Part shown: one piece after another, positions 1-9,474 of the stretch
Numbering within the stretch: the stretch's first letter is position 1
Layout: the number at the start of each line of letters is the position of its first letter
Source of the DNA: Apostichopus japonicus
Lineage: Eukaryota > Echinodermata > Holothuroidea > Aspidochirotida > Stichopodidae
NCBI RefSeq assembly: GCF_037975245.1
Contig: NC_092561.1
Location: 12,957,001 to 13,021,000 of the forward strand
DNA length: 64,000 nt
Direction of reading: 5' to 3'
Position numbers and translations under genes: made by a program
Notes under the pieces: generated by a model
What the model saw: the letters and a program-made list of their open reading frames with translations, nothing else
Databases searched by the model: none
What the model was told of the DNA's origin: nothing

Positions 1-685
1 TAGAAAATCAAAGGCGAAAGAAAGTTTAGCGAGGCATCTTTGTGAAGTGATGCTAGCTCAATGGACGCCGTGCATTAGTGAGCTCCAAGTTGCAATGTTA
101 TGAGGAGAGTACAAGACTACAACATTAGTATTGTGGGTCAGGAAACAAATGCATATTATTACTGTAAACCAGGAATATCTACCCCTCTCTCTCACTCAAT
201 ACAGAATTTGAAAATAGGCCATATAGTAAAGTAGAAGACATTTTGCTACTCACACCAAAACGCATACTGAGTCATGCATGAATCATTAAAAGTTTAAAAC
301 AAATTTCATGATCATTTGCATATTATCTGTGGCCTACATTTCATCATTACTGAAAACTCTACAGAAGGCCTTGTATTGGGCCCTCACACGACGACAACAA
401 CATTTTTCTTGACCAACTTGATTTCAACATTATTCGAACGTTATCCACAACACTTTCAGCATATTTGGAGAAACGCTCTAGGAGTAGCATTTTCAGAAAA
501 GGACCTCTCGTGACTTCAAATGACCTTCAAATTGATAAAATATGATCATATGTATATATGACAACTTAACTTACGCAAACCACTGACGAATTTTCAGCGA
601 AATCGAATGAAATATGACGAAGTGGCAGTCATTCAATAATGGTGGCAAAACGTGTCCGAATTTCGGCAGAATCGCACGATCGCTA
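1..685. other. No gene recognised; AT-rich unique DNA
   Basis: I see no domain-like reading frame, RNA gene or transposon end here. The frame at 316-513 has no recognisable family signature and AT-rich low-complexity composition. A minus-strand frame of about 50 codons (about 567-720) stops just after a GTAAGT, but nothing else supports an exon. Confidence 0.5.
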
Positions 686-715
686 TAGCTCAGCTGAAAT
701 CTTTCAGCTGAGCTA
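686..715. repeat. Perfect 14-bp inverted repeat with two E-box cores
   Basis: Two 14-bp arms (TAGCTCAGCTGAAA and its complement) are separated by only two bases (TC). Each arm contains CAGCTG, a palindromic E-box core bound by bHLH proteins in animals. The sequence could form a small cruciform or be a paired bHLH site. No gene is seen beside it, so a regulatory role is inference only. Confidence 0.75.
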
Positions 716-2649
716 AAACGTTAATCGAGTCCACGTCAACAACACTCAGGAAGGATAGAATATATTAACGTATAAATAGAGTATCCTACCACGAATATAC
801 ATTAACTAATATAATTGGAACTATCAGTAAAGTACTTAATGATGTCACTGTGCGACATCACTAACGTTTATGGTAGTTTGACTTTGACACATGAAATCGC
901 ACATGGTTATATTTGTATTACTGTGTTGTGACGTCATTCATTGCAGTAAACATGCTGCAAACGAACATGGACTATGTTGTGTTCCGTTGTGTAGAGTGAC
1001 ATGCAGTTTCAACCATCAAAGTTATACGGCGTATGCAATGCACGTATTTCTGTCACCGCCTCCCTCATCACCCCCTCCCCTTATAACCCCTCTATTTGAA
1101 AGCACCGATTACTTTTACATGGGTGTTCACGTCAATAATAATTACCTTAACTAATACATTGTCGCTTGCGGTACCCACCCCTCCATTTCAAACTACGCCG
1201 ATCAGTTCTCCATGTACAATTAAAACGCCAGGAATGTGCTCAAGAGGACGTTTATCAAAGACTTTGCCGAGGACACTATCGTGACGTCATATTGGTATCT
1301 GTAGGTCGAAACATAACCCACATGAACTTCTTATCTTTGAAAAAATAAGTAACTAATTTAGTCGAATTCTGTTAAATATAGAAAAAAAAACGTAAGGTAG
1401 GTAACACGATCTACTTCAAACAAGTCAATTACTGTTATATTTATAGATTGAGTTTGCTTTTGATATTTGCTTTATCGATCGATTCAGGTATTAAGAAAAA
1501 GAGGTCATCGATTTTTGTCAAGTTTACTTATGAAATAGCAAATTAGGTGACGTCATAACTCGGCGAGAGGTCTTCTCTGTGTAGCTACTTGATGGTCTTC
1601 CCCACCAGTTACAATTAACAGTAAAACGTACAAGTATATCGACCCTTCTTAGTGCCTTCATTTCCTCATGCAGGGTACTGCTGAAAGGAGTAGAAAATAT
1701 CGTCGGCTAATCTTAGCGTTTATTAATCTTTCTAAAAATAACTGTACAGAAGAAGCCTTGTTGTTTTCACTAAACTAAGATGGAAAGGACTGCAAGATGC
1801 GTTGCCATATGTTTTGCTTTAAACGTTAATAAAATGTTTCATATGGTAAAATGAAATTGATAAAATAACAGCAAAGGTACCAATGCTCCCAAAGGACGGT
1901 ACTTTGAAGACTTTGTAGCACAATTCTGGTGGCAAAAATGACCGTTTTGTGGCCAAGATATGTACTTTGTGGCAACATTAATTAGGTGTCGTTTCCAGTC
2001 AATAGAGATATGGACCATCCGTGGATCGGTTTGTCATGTATAAGTCATGTATAGTTTGTCATGTATAAGTTTGTCATGTATTAGTTGAGTGCAAATATGT
2101 TTTGCGTTCTTATGAGGTTTTTCATTCATGGTCATTCCCGTGAAACGGCTACTTACCATATATAGGGTGATTTAATCTCGCGTGGTCTGCCTATAGGCTT
2201 GGCAGTACATGTCATTTGACATTTAAGCTAAAATGATCCTTCTGCAAGATAACACGTCACCTTAACTCAAATTCGAAATATTTGCCCAGATTCTAGACCA
2301 TGATTCAAATATTCTTTCTGCAAGAAGACTATCCCCGCAGGATCTCCCCGTAGTAAAATCGTTAAACACAGGCTAAGGTATATATAGCATCTTCGACCAC
2401 ATTGAGAATAGTATAATAATGATTACACAACTATCATAATTTATATATCCTATAACAATGATTCAACAACTATTATAATATCTATCCTAACATGTATCAC
2501 GCGTTACTTGTAGAAAGTTGAAATCGACAGACGAGGTGAGGTACTGATACACGAAGACGAACATAGAGCACAAGAGGTCAACCTATATCTGAGCAGTTAT
2601 TTGTACTGTTGTATATTATTTACAAAGATTACTATACGTCATAATATCA
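716..2649. other. No gene recognised; three CRE octamers and a short local repeat
   Basis: TGACGTCA occurs at 929, 1282 and 1548. A short repeat of TTGTCATGTATAAGT is present three to four times at about 2030-2085. Short frames between 891 and 1348 overlap each other in several frames and show no family signature. Nothing else is supported. Confidence 0.5.
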
Positions 2650-3062
2650 CTGCCCTCATCCCAAGGAGAAAAAATTAATTAATCTATATTCAGTTATTAC
2701 ACTCTATGATAAGCCATAACTCTAGGATCATTAGTTTCTCTATAATTAGTAATCACTCTTTATTCATTAATTACTCTTTTATCATTAATTACTCTATAAC
2801 CAGTGTTTACTCAGATTACTCTATAACCGTCAATTACTGCTCTACATTCAGTTATTATACTCTATAATCTTTAATAATTCTAAAATATGTCTCTTAAATA
2901 TAACTCTGTTATCGTTAATTATTCTATTATCGCTAGTTACTCTAATTTGATCAATATTTAGTATATAATCAATAATTAGTCCATAGTCATTCACTACTCT
3001 ATATTCAGTTCTTAATTCTCTCAAACCAGCATTGCACGTCATCTGCTGCAATTATTCTATAA
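2650..3062. repeat. Decayed AT-rich tandem repeat (ATTACTCTATAA motif)
   Basis: Variants of ATTACTCTATAA with CATTAATT or CGTTAATT spacers recur every roughly 15-25 bp. Units differ in length and sequence, so this is an old, unhomogenised array. The same motif (CTCTATAACAAC) resumes at 4658, immediately after the hAT-like element, showing that the element inserted into the array. Confidence 0.65.
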
Positions 3063-3655
3063 CAGAGATGTAGCCAGGGGGGGGGGGCAGGGGGAGCAAC
3101 TGCTCTCCCTTTCAGTGTCGAGAAATTGTTAAAAACTGTTGAGTGTTTTTGCATGGTATTTTGTCAGTGCTCTTTTGATGTTGAATACTCGTCAGCTCCG
3201 TAAACTCGATTATAATCGTATAGTAACATTCTGGCCTACTGATTCAGCTACTTTGTTTGGCAGATGTATTTAGCTAAATTAGCCTATAGCCTATTACAAG
3301 CCTACAGTTGGCCACTGCGTAATAAAATACATATAGCCTACCTAACCGCACTCGATGGAGTGTCACGAACCGTATGTACAACGACGTCGACAACGTGCGT
3401 TCTCAACCTTTCTATGATTCGTCCTAAGTTGTTGCACGAACAGCATGTTATGAAACTTAGCTAGCAATCGTACGTGATACGCGCTTCCTATAAATAGTTA
3501 TTACACTGTTCATTCATACTTAGTAAAGATTCCTAAATCCTATTGGTCCATTCAGGTCGGCTGACCGTGGTTAATCCTGTGAGTAACGCACGGTAAAATT
3601 ACGGGGCATCACTTTAATAAATCTTTGGTTATATGTAACCAAAAATGTTTTGTTT

Positions 3656-4025
3656 CAGTGGCGTAGGAAGGTACTTTTGAGTGGGGGGGCTGAAGACTGA
3701 TGGCCGGCCTGGGGGAGGGGTCTAAGGGGAGGGGGTGTCCCCCTCCCCTTTGGAATCTTTTTGCATTTCCAGGTGGCCTCAGATGCAATTTGGTGCAATA
3801 TAGCACATTTCAACTCCCACTCCATTTTGTAAAGAATTTTGCATTTTCACCTGGCCTTAAATGCAATTTGGTGCTCCAAATGAGAATTTTTTCTCATTTG
3901 GAAATGAAAAAGGGGTTTTCTGACTTGCGGAGCGGGGGGGGGGGGGCGGAATGATACTTCCGCCCCCCACATTTTTCACTGGGGGGGGGCTGGCGCCCCC
4001 CAGCCCCCCGGTTCCTACGCCCTCG
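3656..4025 (-). mobile_element. hAT-type MITE, copy A (reverse orientation)
   Basis: A 370-bp element with ends CAGTGGCGTAGGAAGG and, read from the other side, CGAGGGCGTAGGAACC. It is flanked by a perfect 8-bp duplication TTTTGTTT (3648-3655 and 4026-4033). It is the reverse complement of the copies at 29283 and 44271. Internally it has two direct copies of a segment containing CACCAAATTGCAT and very G-rich (or C-rich) end blocks that can pair with each other. Short frames across it (3609-3806, 3700-3954, 3857-4054) are translations of the element, not genes. Confidence 0.88.
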
Positions 4026-4074
4026 TTTTGTTTTATGATTTTCCTCCCACACAAATGGTAGTGTATGAATGAAC

Positions 4075-4240
4075 GGGGTTAATCAACGGTCTAGCGTGCG
4101 TTACTCACATGATTAATGCACTCCGGGTGTTAATGCTATCGCTGGATGCACTCGGGCTCCGCCCTCGTGCATCGCTTGCATTATCCCCCGATCGTGCATT
4201 AATCCTGTGAGTAACGCACGCTAGACCGTTAATTAACCCC
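4075..4240. repeat. Foldback: 47-bp inverted repeat with an inner hairpin
   Basis: Positions 4075-4121 and 4194-4240 are reverse complements with about two mismatches. The arms contain GCGTGCGTTACTCACA, and its complement TGTGAGTAACGCACGC. The loop itself holds a second hairpin around GATGCACTCGGGC and GCCCTCGTGCATC. A third, single copy of the arm core (TTAATCCTGTGAGTAACGCA) sits at 3571-3590. All lie inside the hAT-like element, so this may be its own subterminal structure or another nested insertion. Confidence 0.8.
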
Positions 4241-4690
4241 TTAATAATACACCGCGATAACGATACTTGTTTTTAGGCCACTGCACATCTGGCTGTCTTA
4301 CAAAATATGAAAGTTTATATTGTCCATCAGTTAAGTTCGTCAAATGTATTAAAGTCCAGACATTGGACAATAAACAAGAATCATCCTACTGGAAAACTTG
4401 TAAAAGAGCACTTTGTTTGTCTTTCTGATATAATATGTAAAAGAACATGTAAAAGAATTCAAACATGAAACACAATCTGTTGATAATATGATATCATATG
4501 ATAATGATGAAACTGGCAAATCATTCCCAGATCGCATCTAAGGGCCTTCAATTGTTCAAAAAATTCTCAAACGGGAGGGGGTCCCCCTCCCTTAGACCCC
4601 TCCCCCATATCAATCGCAAAATGTGCTCCCCCTTGTAAATTCCTGGCTACGTCGCTGCTCTATAACAACTATGCTCATCTCATAAAACAG

Positions 4691-5450
4691 AGCTACAAGT
4701 GAGTCTTGTTTAGTTTTATCAATTGTAAATCTTACTCATGAGTTTTGTTTAGAGAATTAATGAGTGTATAATATTCATTAATATGTAGCACACATCGAAG
4801 AAACATCATTACATTTTATTACATGACTTAAGTAGAACAAAAAAAGGAGTTAGATTTATTATTTTTGAAAAAATGCATTATCCATCACAGAATGCTGCGG
4901 CGGCTCTTAAGCAATTAATATCCATCTTGTTAGTTTTATCACATCAAAAGTTTTCGGAACTATATTTTCAAATCTTGCAAATTGAAACAAGAAAGACTTG
5001 CTAATCTGACGAACGTTTGTCATTCATTCAATTTACACGACTTAATATGTATTGATTAATTATGAATTGTTTCATTAACTTATTAATTAAGAACATGTCA
5101 TTTAATCCCAAGTGATGAACCCGATGTTATAGGGGGTCGGCTTACACCCTTACCTGTATTTGACATTGGGTAAGAACATAATACTGTGCGAACAATTTGT
5201 TTTAAGTTGACTTTGGTACATTTGATGATGCTTTATGATGCTTTTCGATACTAAATCTTAAAACAATGCACAGCGTTATCTTGGCAAGTTTTTCATCAAA
5301 GGAAGTAAAAGTGAAAAACAGTAAACATTTTAATTTTGTTTTGCTTATCTGTAACAACTACTAGTTCAAAAATACGATACACTATGAAAAGTGTCTATGT
5401 GACGAGGATAGAAAGAAACTCTCATTAACCTTCATAGGAAATACAAATCG
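4691..5450. other. No gene recognised
   Basis: AT-rich sequence with no transposon ends, splice-supported frame or RNA gene that I can recognise. Confidence 0.5.
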
Positions 5451-5478
5451 AGGAGGGGGGGGGGTGGGGTGGGGGTGT
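5451..5478 (+). repeat. G-rich tract with quadruplex potential
   Basis: The plus strand carries an eleven-G run followed by GGGG and GGGGG runs separated by single T bases. This satisfies the simple intramolecular G-quadruplex pattern (four runs of at least three G with short loops). No adjacent gene is known. Confidence 0.6.
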
Positions 5479-5487
5479 GTTAGTATG

Positions 5488-5574
5488 ATCAAGTACAATA
5501 GACTTCGATTTAGTTCTGATAAAGGGTGTCTTTCTATAATCGAGTACAATAGATTTCGATATAGTTTTGATAAA
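5488..5574. repeat. Two-copy tandem duplication, 51-bp offset
   Basis: Positions 5488-5523 and 5539-5574 match over 36 bp with about five substitutions; both contain AGTACAATAGA and TCGAT. The open minus-strand frame across it is therefore partly a repeat by-product. Confidence 0.6.
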
Positions 5575-5732
5575 ATTGCTGAGCAAAAGTAAAGGCTGCT
5601 TTATTTGGCAAAGGAAACACTTCAAGACACAAGTAAGATTGTACGAGTAGAAACAAAAGGGAAGTCACATATGATCGTTGAGAATTTTCAGCCAAAACCG
5701 ATTGGATTCATTTTGTTAAATTGAATCTAACC

Positions 5733-5738
5733 ATTTAT
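5733..5738 (-). terminator. Possible poly(A) signal for the minus-strand candidate gene
   Basis: AATAAA on the minus strand, about 470 bases downstream of the stop codon at 6206-6208. It is listed only because it would fit as the 3' end of the candidate gene. AATAAA is common by chance in AT-rich DNA. Confidence 0.2.
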
Positions 5739-6205
5739 TAGAATCACAACAAAATAATAAATCTCCCAAACAGGATCTCTTGACGTCACTCCGAACCACA
5801 ACAACCATTCCCAGGATATATCAAATGTTTATAATGAGCCATCCATACCCTGAGCCCTAAATTTTAAGAGAAGATGAGTTTTAACTGGGCAGAATTGCGT
5901 TCTGCTGGATTAGTTTTAAATCCCAACGGATGTTTGATCGAGGCCACATCGTAAAACTGAAGTTATTCTGTTTTTAATTTAATTATACAAGACTGTGCGT
6001 ACTGTAGACTTCTGATCCACGTTTTGTTCGTATAACATGTTTATAGATAACGACAGAAGCCAACCAAAGTGGATACGATCTAACATATAGTTAAATACAG
6101 CAATGCATAAGCCTAAATAACAATAATAACCATTAAAAATACTTATAAAATAATTACACAGAGTAAAGAAGGGCAGAAATCGAGAGAGGAAGTCTTTTTC
6201 TCAGA

Positions 6206-6465
6206 TTATTTTGGCCTCTTCTTGACCTTACCCTGAAATGATTTACAAGTCCATGTCTGGAAGCCAAGTATATCTACTCGGTTTTCATTGATTAGCAGAA
6301 GAGAGACAGAGAGATATAGACATAGAGAGAGTCAATTGCTTACCATTGGGTCGAGTTGTGGTATGATTGTTAGCTCCAAGGAGTGATTGTACAGACTACG
6401 TGACCATAACCTCAAGGAACGTTCTTCATTAAGGTCATTTTTGGCTCCGGTGGATTCCCCAAGTG
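6206..6465 (-). CDS. Candidate last two exons of an unidentified protein gene
   Basis: On the minus strand an open frame runs from about 6465 to 6344 and ends in PQLDPM directly at a good splice donor (ATG followed by GTAAGC, GT at 6343-6342). A consensus acceptor (CATTTCAG) ends at 6233. Joining in phase gives a terminal exon encoding GKVKKRPK and then TAA (6208-6206). The 111-base intron is pyrimidine-rich on the minus strand and contains TGCTAATC as a possible branch site. The peptide before the junction (containing EERSLRLWSRSLYNHSLE) is complex and not repeat-like. The LWxxS pattern faintly recalls C-termini of retinol-dehydrogenase-type short-chain reductases, but that is too weak to name a family. 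The upstream acceptor (GAAG at 6466) is weak and no further exon was found. Real coding status is uncertain. Confidence 0.3.
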
Positions 6466-6469
6466 CTTC

Positions 6470-7129
6470 GGTCAATCACGTAAACCCAAGAAATTCTCAC
6501 GACTTATGAATTCCAAGTGTCTCGCGCTAACGTTTTCCCCTACATGAACATTGTAGACGAAATGATGTAAGATACACGTTCAAAGCACAAACATGAACTA
6601 ATAAATAACTGTCCACAAGTAACTACAGTAACCAACAAAAACTTATTCCTCTCATTACCAGTGCTCTGTGCAAGAAACAGCCTGACGATTAACCACATAT
6701 ATGAATCTGATCTTTTGAAGCTGTGATATCACTAATGATGAATTTTTTAAAAGTTGAATTAAGACCATTGACAACGTAATGATGGGCTAGCTTAGTTCAC
6801 CGAAATCGCACCAAGTAAGAACAGTGAAATTATGGCATAAAGTTCGCAAACGAAAGAAACATCTCTTTGCGTTGATTAGACTGTTATTGATGTTGAAACA
6901 GCAAGTGTGTTGAATACTACGATTATATTTGATAATGGGATGGAGTTTGTTTCTACAAGTGATGTTAATGCTTCTCCGCCTTTTGGCCACGACCATATGT
7001 AAACAGTACTGAACAGAAACGATCCACCATCCTTTAACTGGACCATGTGTAATATCTATTCTTTACATGCAAGGGATTCGTGTTACTCACTGAACTTAAC
7101 CTAGTCATGATCATACGTTGTGAGTCGCA
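6470..7129. other. No gene recognised
   Basis: The minus-strand frame at 6787-6996 encodes a basic, Cys- and His-containing 69-residue peptide with no recognised domain and no clear splice signals. If the candidate gene at 6206-6465 is real, this would be its intron or upstream exons, but I cannot support any exon here. Confidence 0.4.
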
Positions 7130-7689
7130 CTGGGCTTGAGAGTGGACACATGTCTCAGTGTAAGGGGACTGGGCTTGAGGGCGGACAAGTGTCTCAGTGT
7201 AAGGGGACTGGGCTTGAGGGCGGACAAGTGTCTCAGTGTAAGGGGACTGGGCTTAAAGGCGGACAAGTGTCTCAGTGTAAGGGGACTGGGCTTGAGGGCG
7301 GACAAGTGTCTCAGTGTAAGGGGACTGGGCTTGAGAGTGGAAACATGTCTCAGTGTAAGGGGACTGGACTTGAGGGCGGACAAATGTCTCAGTGTAAGGG
7401 GACTGGGCTTGAGAGTGGAAAATGTCTCAGTGTAAGGAGACTGGGCTTGAGAGTGGACAAATGTCTCAATGTAAGGGGACTGGGCTTGAGAGTGGACAAA
7501 TGTCTCAGTGTAAGGGGACTGGGCTTGAGAGTGGACAAATGTCTCAATGTAAGGGGACTGGGCATGAGAGTGGACAAATGTCTCAGTGTAAGGGGACTGG
7601 GTTTGAGAGTGGACAAATGTCTCAATGTAAGGGGACTGGGCATGAGAGTGGACAAATGTCTCAATGTAAGGGGACTGGGTTTGAGAGTG
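7130..7689. repeat. Minisatellite, 39-bp unit, about 14 copies
   Basis: Fourteen near-identical 39-bp units, each containing GTCTCAGTGTAAGGGGACTG and GGCTTGAG. One unit near 7405-7442 is 38 bp long, which shifts every translation. Because 39 is divisible by three, several frames on both strands stay open across the array; they are not genes. Variants such as GGGCATGAG against GGGCTTGAG alternate near the right end. The unit shares its length and a TCTCAGTGT core with the array at 9475-11275. Confidence 0.92.
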
Positions 7690-7696
7690 CCATAAC

Positions 7697-8275
7697 GGAG
7701 TCCAAGCTACAGTCCATGAGTGAATGGACTTGACTCTGGACTCCGGTAATGCAATATTGGAGTCCAAGCTACAGTCCATGAGGAAATGAACTTGACTCTG
7801 GACTCCGGTAATGCCATATCGGAGTCCAAGCTACAGTCCATGAGTTAATGGACTTGACTCTGGACTCCGGTAATGCAATATTGGAGTCCAAGCTACAGTC
7901 CATGAGGAAATGAACTTGACTCTGGACTCCGGTAATGCCATATCGGAGTCCAAGCTACAGTCCAAGAGTTAATGGACTTGACTCTGGACTCCGGTAATGC
8001 AATATTGGAGTCCAAGCTACAGTCCATGAGTTAATGAACTTGACTCTGGACTCCGGTAATGCCATATCGGAGACCAAGCTACAGTCCATGAGGAAATGGA
8101 TTTGACACTGGACTCCGGTAATGCCATATGGGCGTCCAAGTTACTGTCCATCAGGAAATGGACTTGACTCTGGACTCCGGTAATGCAACATTGGAGTCCA
8201 AGCTACAGTCCATGAGGAGATGGACTTGACTCTGGACTCCGGTAATGCAATATTGGAGTCCAAGCCAGTCTCGAG
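7697..8275. repeat. Minisatellite, 62-bp unit, about nine copies, alternating dimer
   Basis: Units of exactly 62 bp begin GGAGTCCAAGCTACAGTCCA at 7697, 7759, 7821, 7883, 7945, 8007, 8069, 8131 and 8193, with a partial copy at 8255. The end of the unit alternates between GCAATATT and GCCATATC, so the true period over much of the array is a 124-bp dimer. Each unit carries GGAGTCCA and TGGACTCC, complementary segments that could fold the unit into a hairpin. It directly abuts the 39-bp array. Confidence 0.92.
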
Positions 8276-8289
8276 TCTCGAGTCTGGAC

Positions 8290-9474
8290 ACAGCAGACTA
8301 CATCAGCATTTACAGCAATGTGACATGCATATGCGACATACTCAGGGTATGACGTATTCATAGAGAGAAAGAAAGATTTAGAGTTGATCAATATACGGCA
8401 GGTCTGAGTATACCTAAAATAGTCTCATGTCGATCATGCTTTAGACGACTTCTTAATTTTCAGGAAATTACGCATTTATGCAAGTCACTGCGTTCACACA
8501 GAAATGCAGAGATAGAGAGAGAAATAAGAAAATTGAAAATTGAATTTGCATTGACGGCCATTGTGAAATTCCTGGATATAAGCGATGTAAAAGTAGGGCT
8601 AGGTTAACCAGACATTTCGACGCAAATGACGTCATATCTTCAATCAACTGAAAATTATGTTTCTTTAATTATGAACTTATTCCAGGCGTAAGGGGTAAAA
8701 AAGAATTGATGGGAACATCTAGGTTACTACACATATCGCCTCTTATGTAGATGTAAGGGATATTTCAACCTTGTCTTACAAATGCATTGGTGGTACAATT
8801 ATTGGTAGATAACCTTAAGGAATCTTGAATTATATCACTAAACCTCTCTTTATATAATTATCCATTCAACCGTCAAACATCACATCGAAAAACGTGTGTT
8901 CAATATTTTCTTTCCTTTTCGTTTCACTATTGCCCCAGTTGTAAAATGTTCCAGTGCCCTATATATGGAAAACATATTTAAATCAAATGAAATAAGGTCT
9001 CTAAAAGTTGGTCAAGTTGCGTTCGAGGTATATCGCGCAGAATGCGCCTGTTCGTTACTGAAGAGAAGAGAGCTTACATATATGGGAAGCGCGTGGGATG
9101 GGGTAACGATGACTTGTGCTAAATGACGTTGACGTTTTGATATTCCTTTTATGTTGTCACAAGGACTATTATTGGAGAATAATCATTTGTGATTCTGAGA
9201 CTTCTCCTAGCACACTTATAGGAAAGGCATGTAGGATGATATACACACAAAAAGTGTACAGTACGTCGTCCTTAAGATTAGTTAGTTCCAATTCGAACTA
9301 ATTTGGAATTATATAAAGGCTGGATGAGAGGGTAACAAGCTTAAGCTTCCTCCCTCGGTTCATAATATAAGTTAATAGTTAATAGTATTTCAGGAAGATA
9401 AAAATGGTCAGTTTTCAAAAGTTCTTTCCTAGAGGCTGTAAACCTCGAAATTATTCCCATCACCAAAAACAACA
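8290..9474. other. No gene recognised; possible TATA box near the right end
   Basis: Contains a CRE octamer at 8627-8634 and TATATAAAGG at about 9310-9319, some 160 bp upstream of the second 39-bp array. AAGCTTAAGCTT is nearby. The plus-strand frame at 8896-9126 has no recognised domain. No other support for a gene. Confidence 0.4.

Larger units (their letters stand above)
3063..4657. mobile_element. hAT-like DNA transposon, 1.6 kb, non-autonomous, carrying a nested MITE
   Basis: The left end reads CAGAGATGTAGCCAGG and the complement of the right end reads CAGCGACGTAGCCAGG: 16-bp imperfect terminal inverted repeats with the CA start usual for hAT elements. The flanking 8-mers are TTCTATAA (3055-3062) and CTCTATAA (4658-4665), 7 of 8 matching, as expected for an aged 8-bp hAT target duplication. 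Both ends carry G/C homopolymer-rich subterminal blocks. No transposase frame is visible, so it is non-autonomous or internally rearranged. A separate 370-bp MITE lies within it at 3656-4025 and a foldback at 4075-4240. Class assignment rests on duplication length and TIR style, not on protein. Confidence 0.65.

Noticed and set aside
7111-7779. 222-codon minus frame and overlapping plus frames
   Set aside because: By-products of the 39-bp minisatellite; open on both strands and broken by a 38-bp unit.
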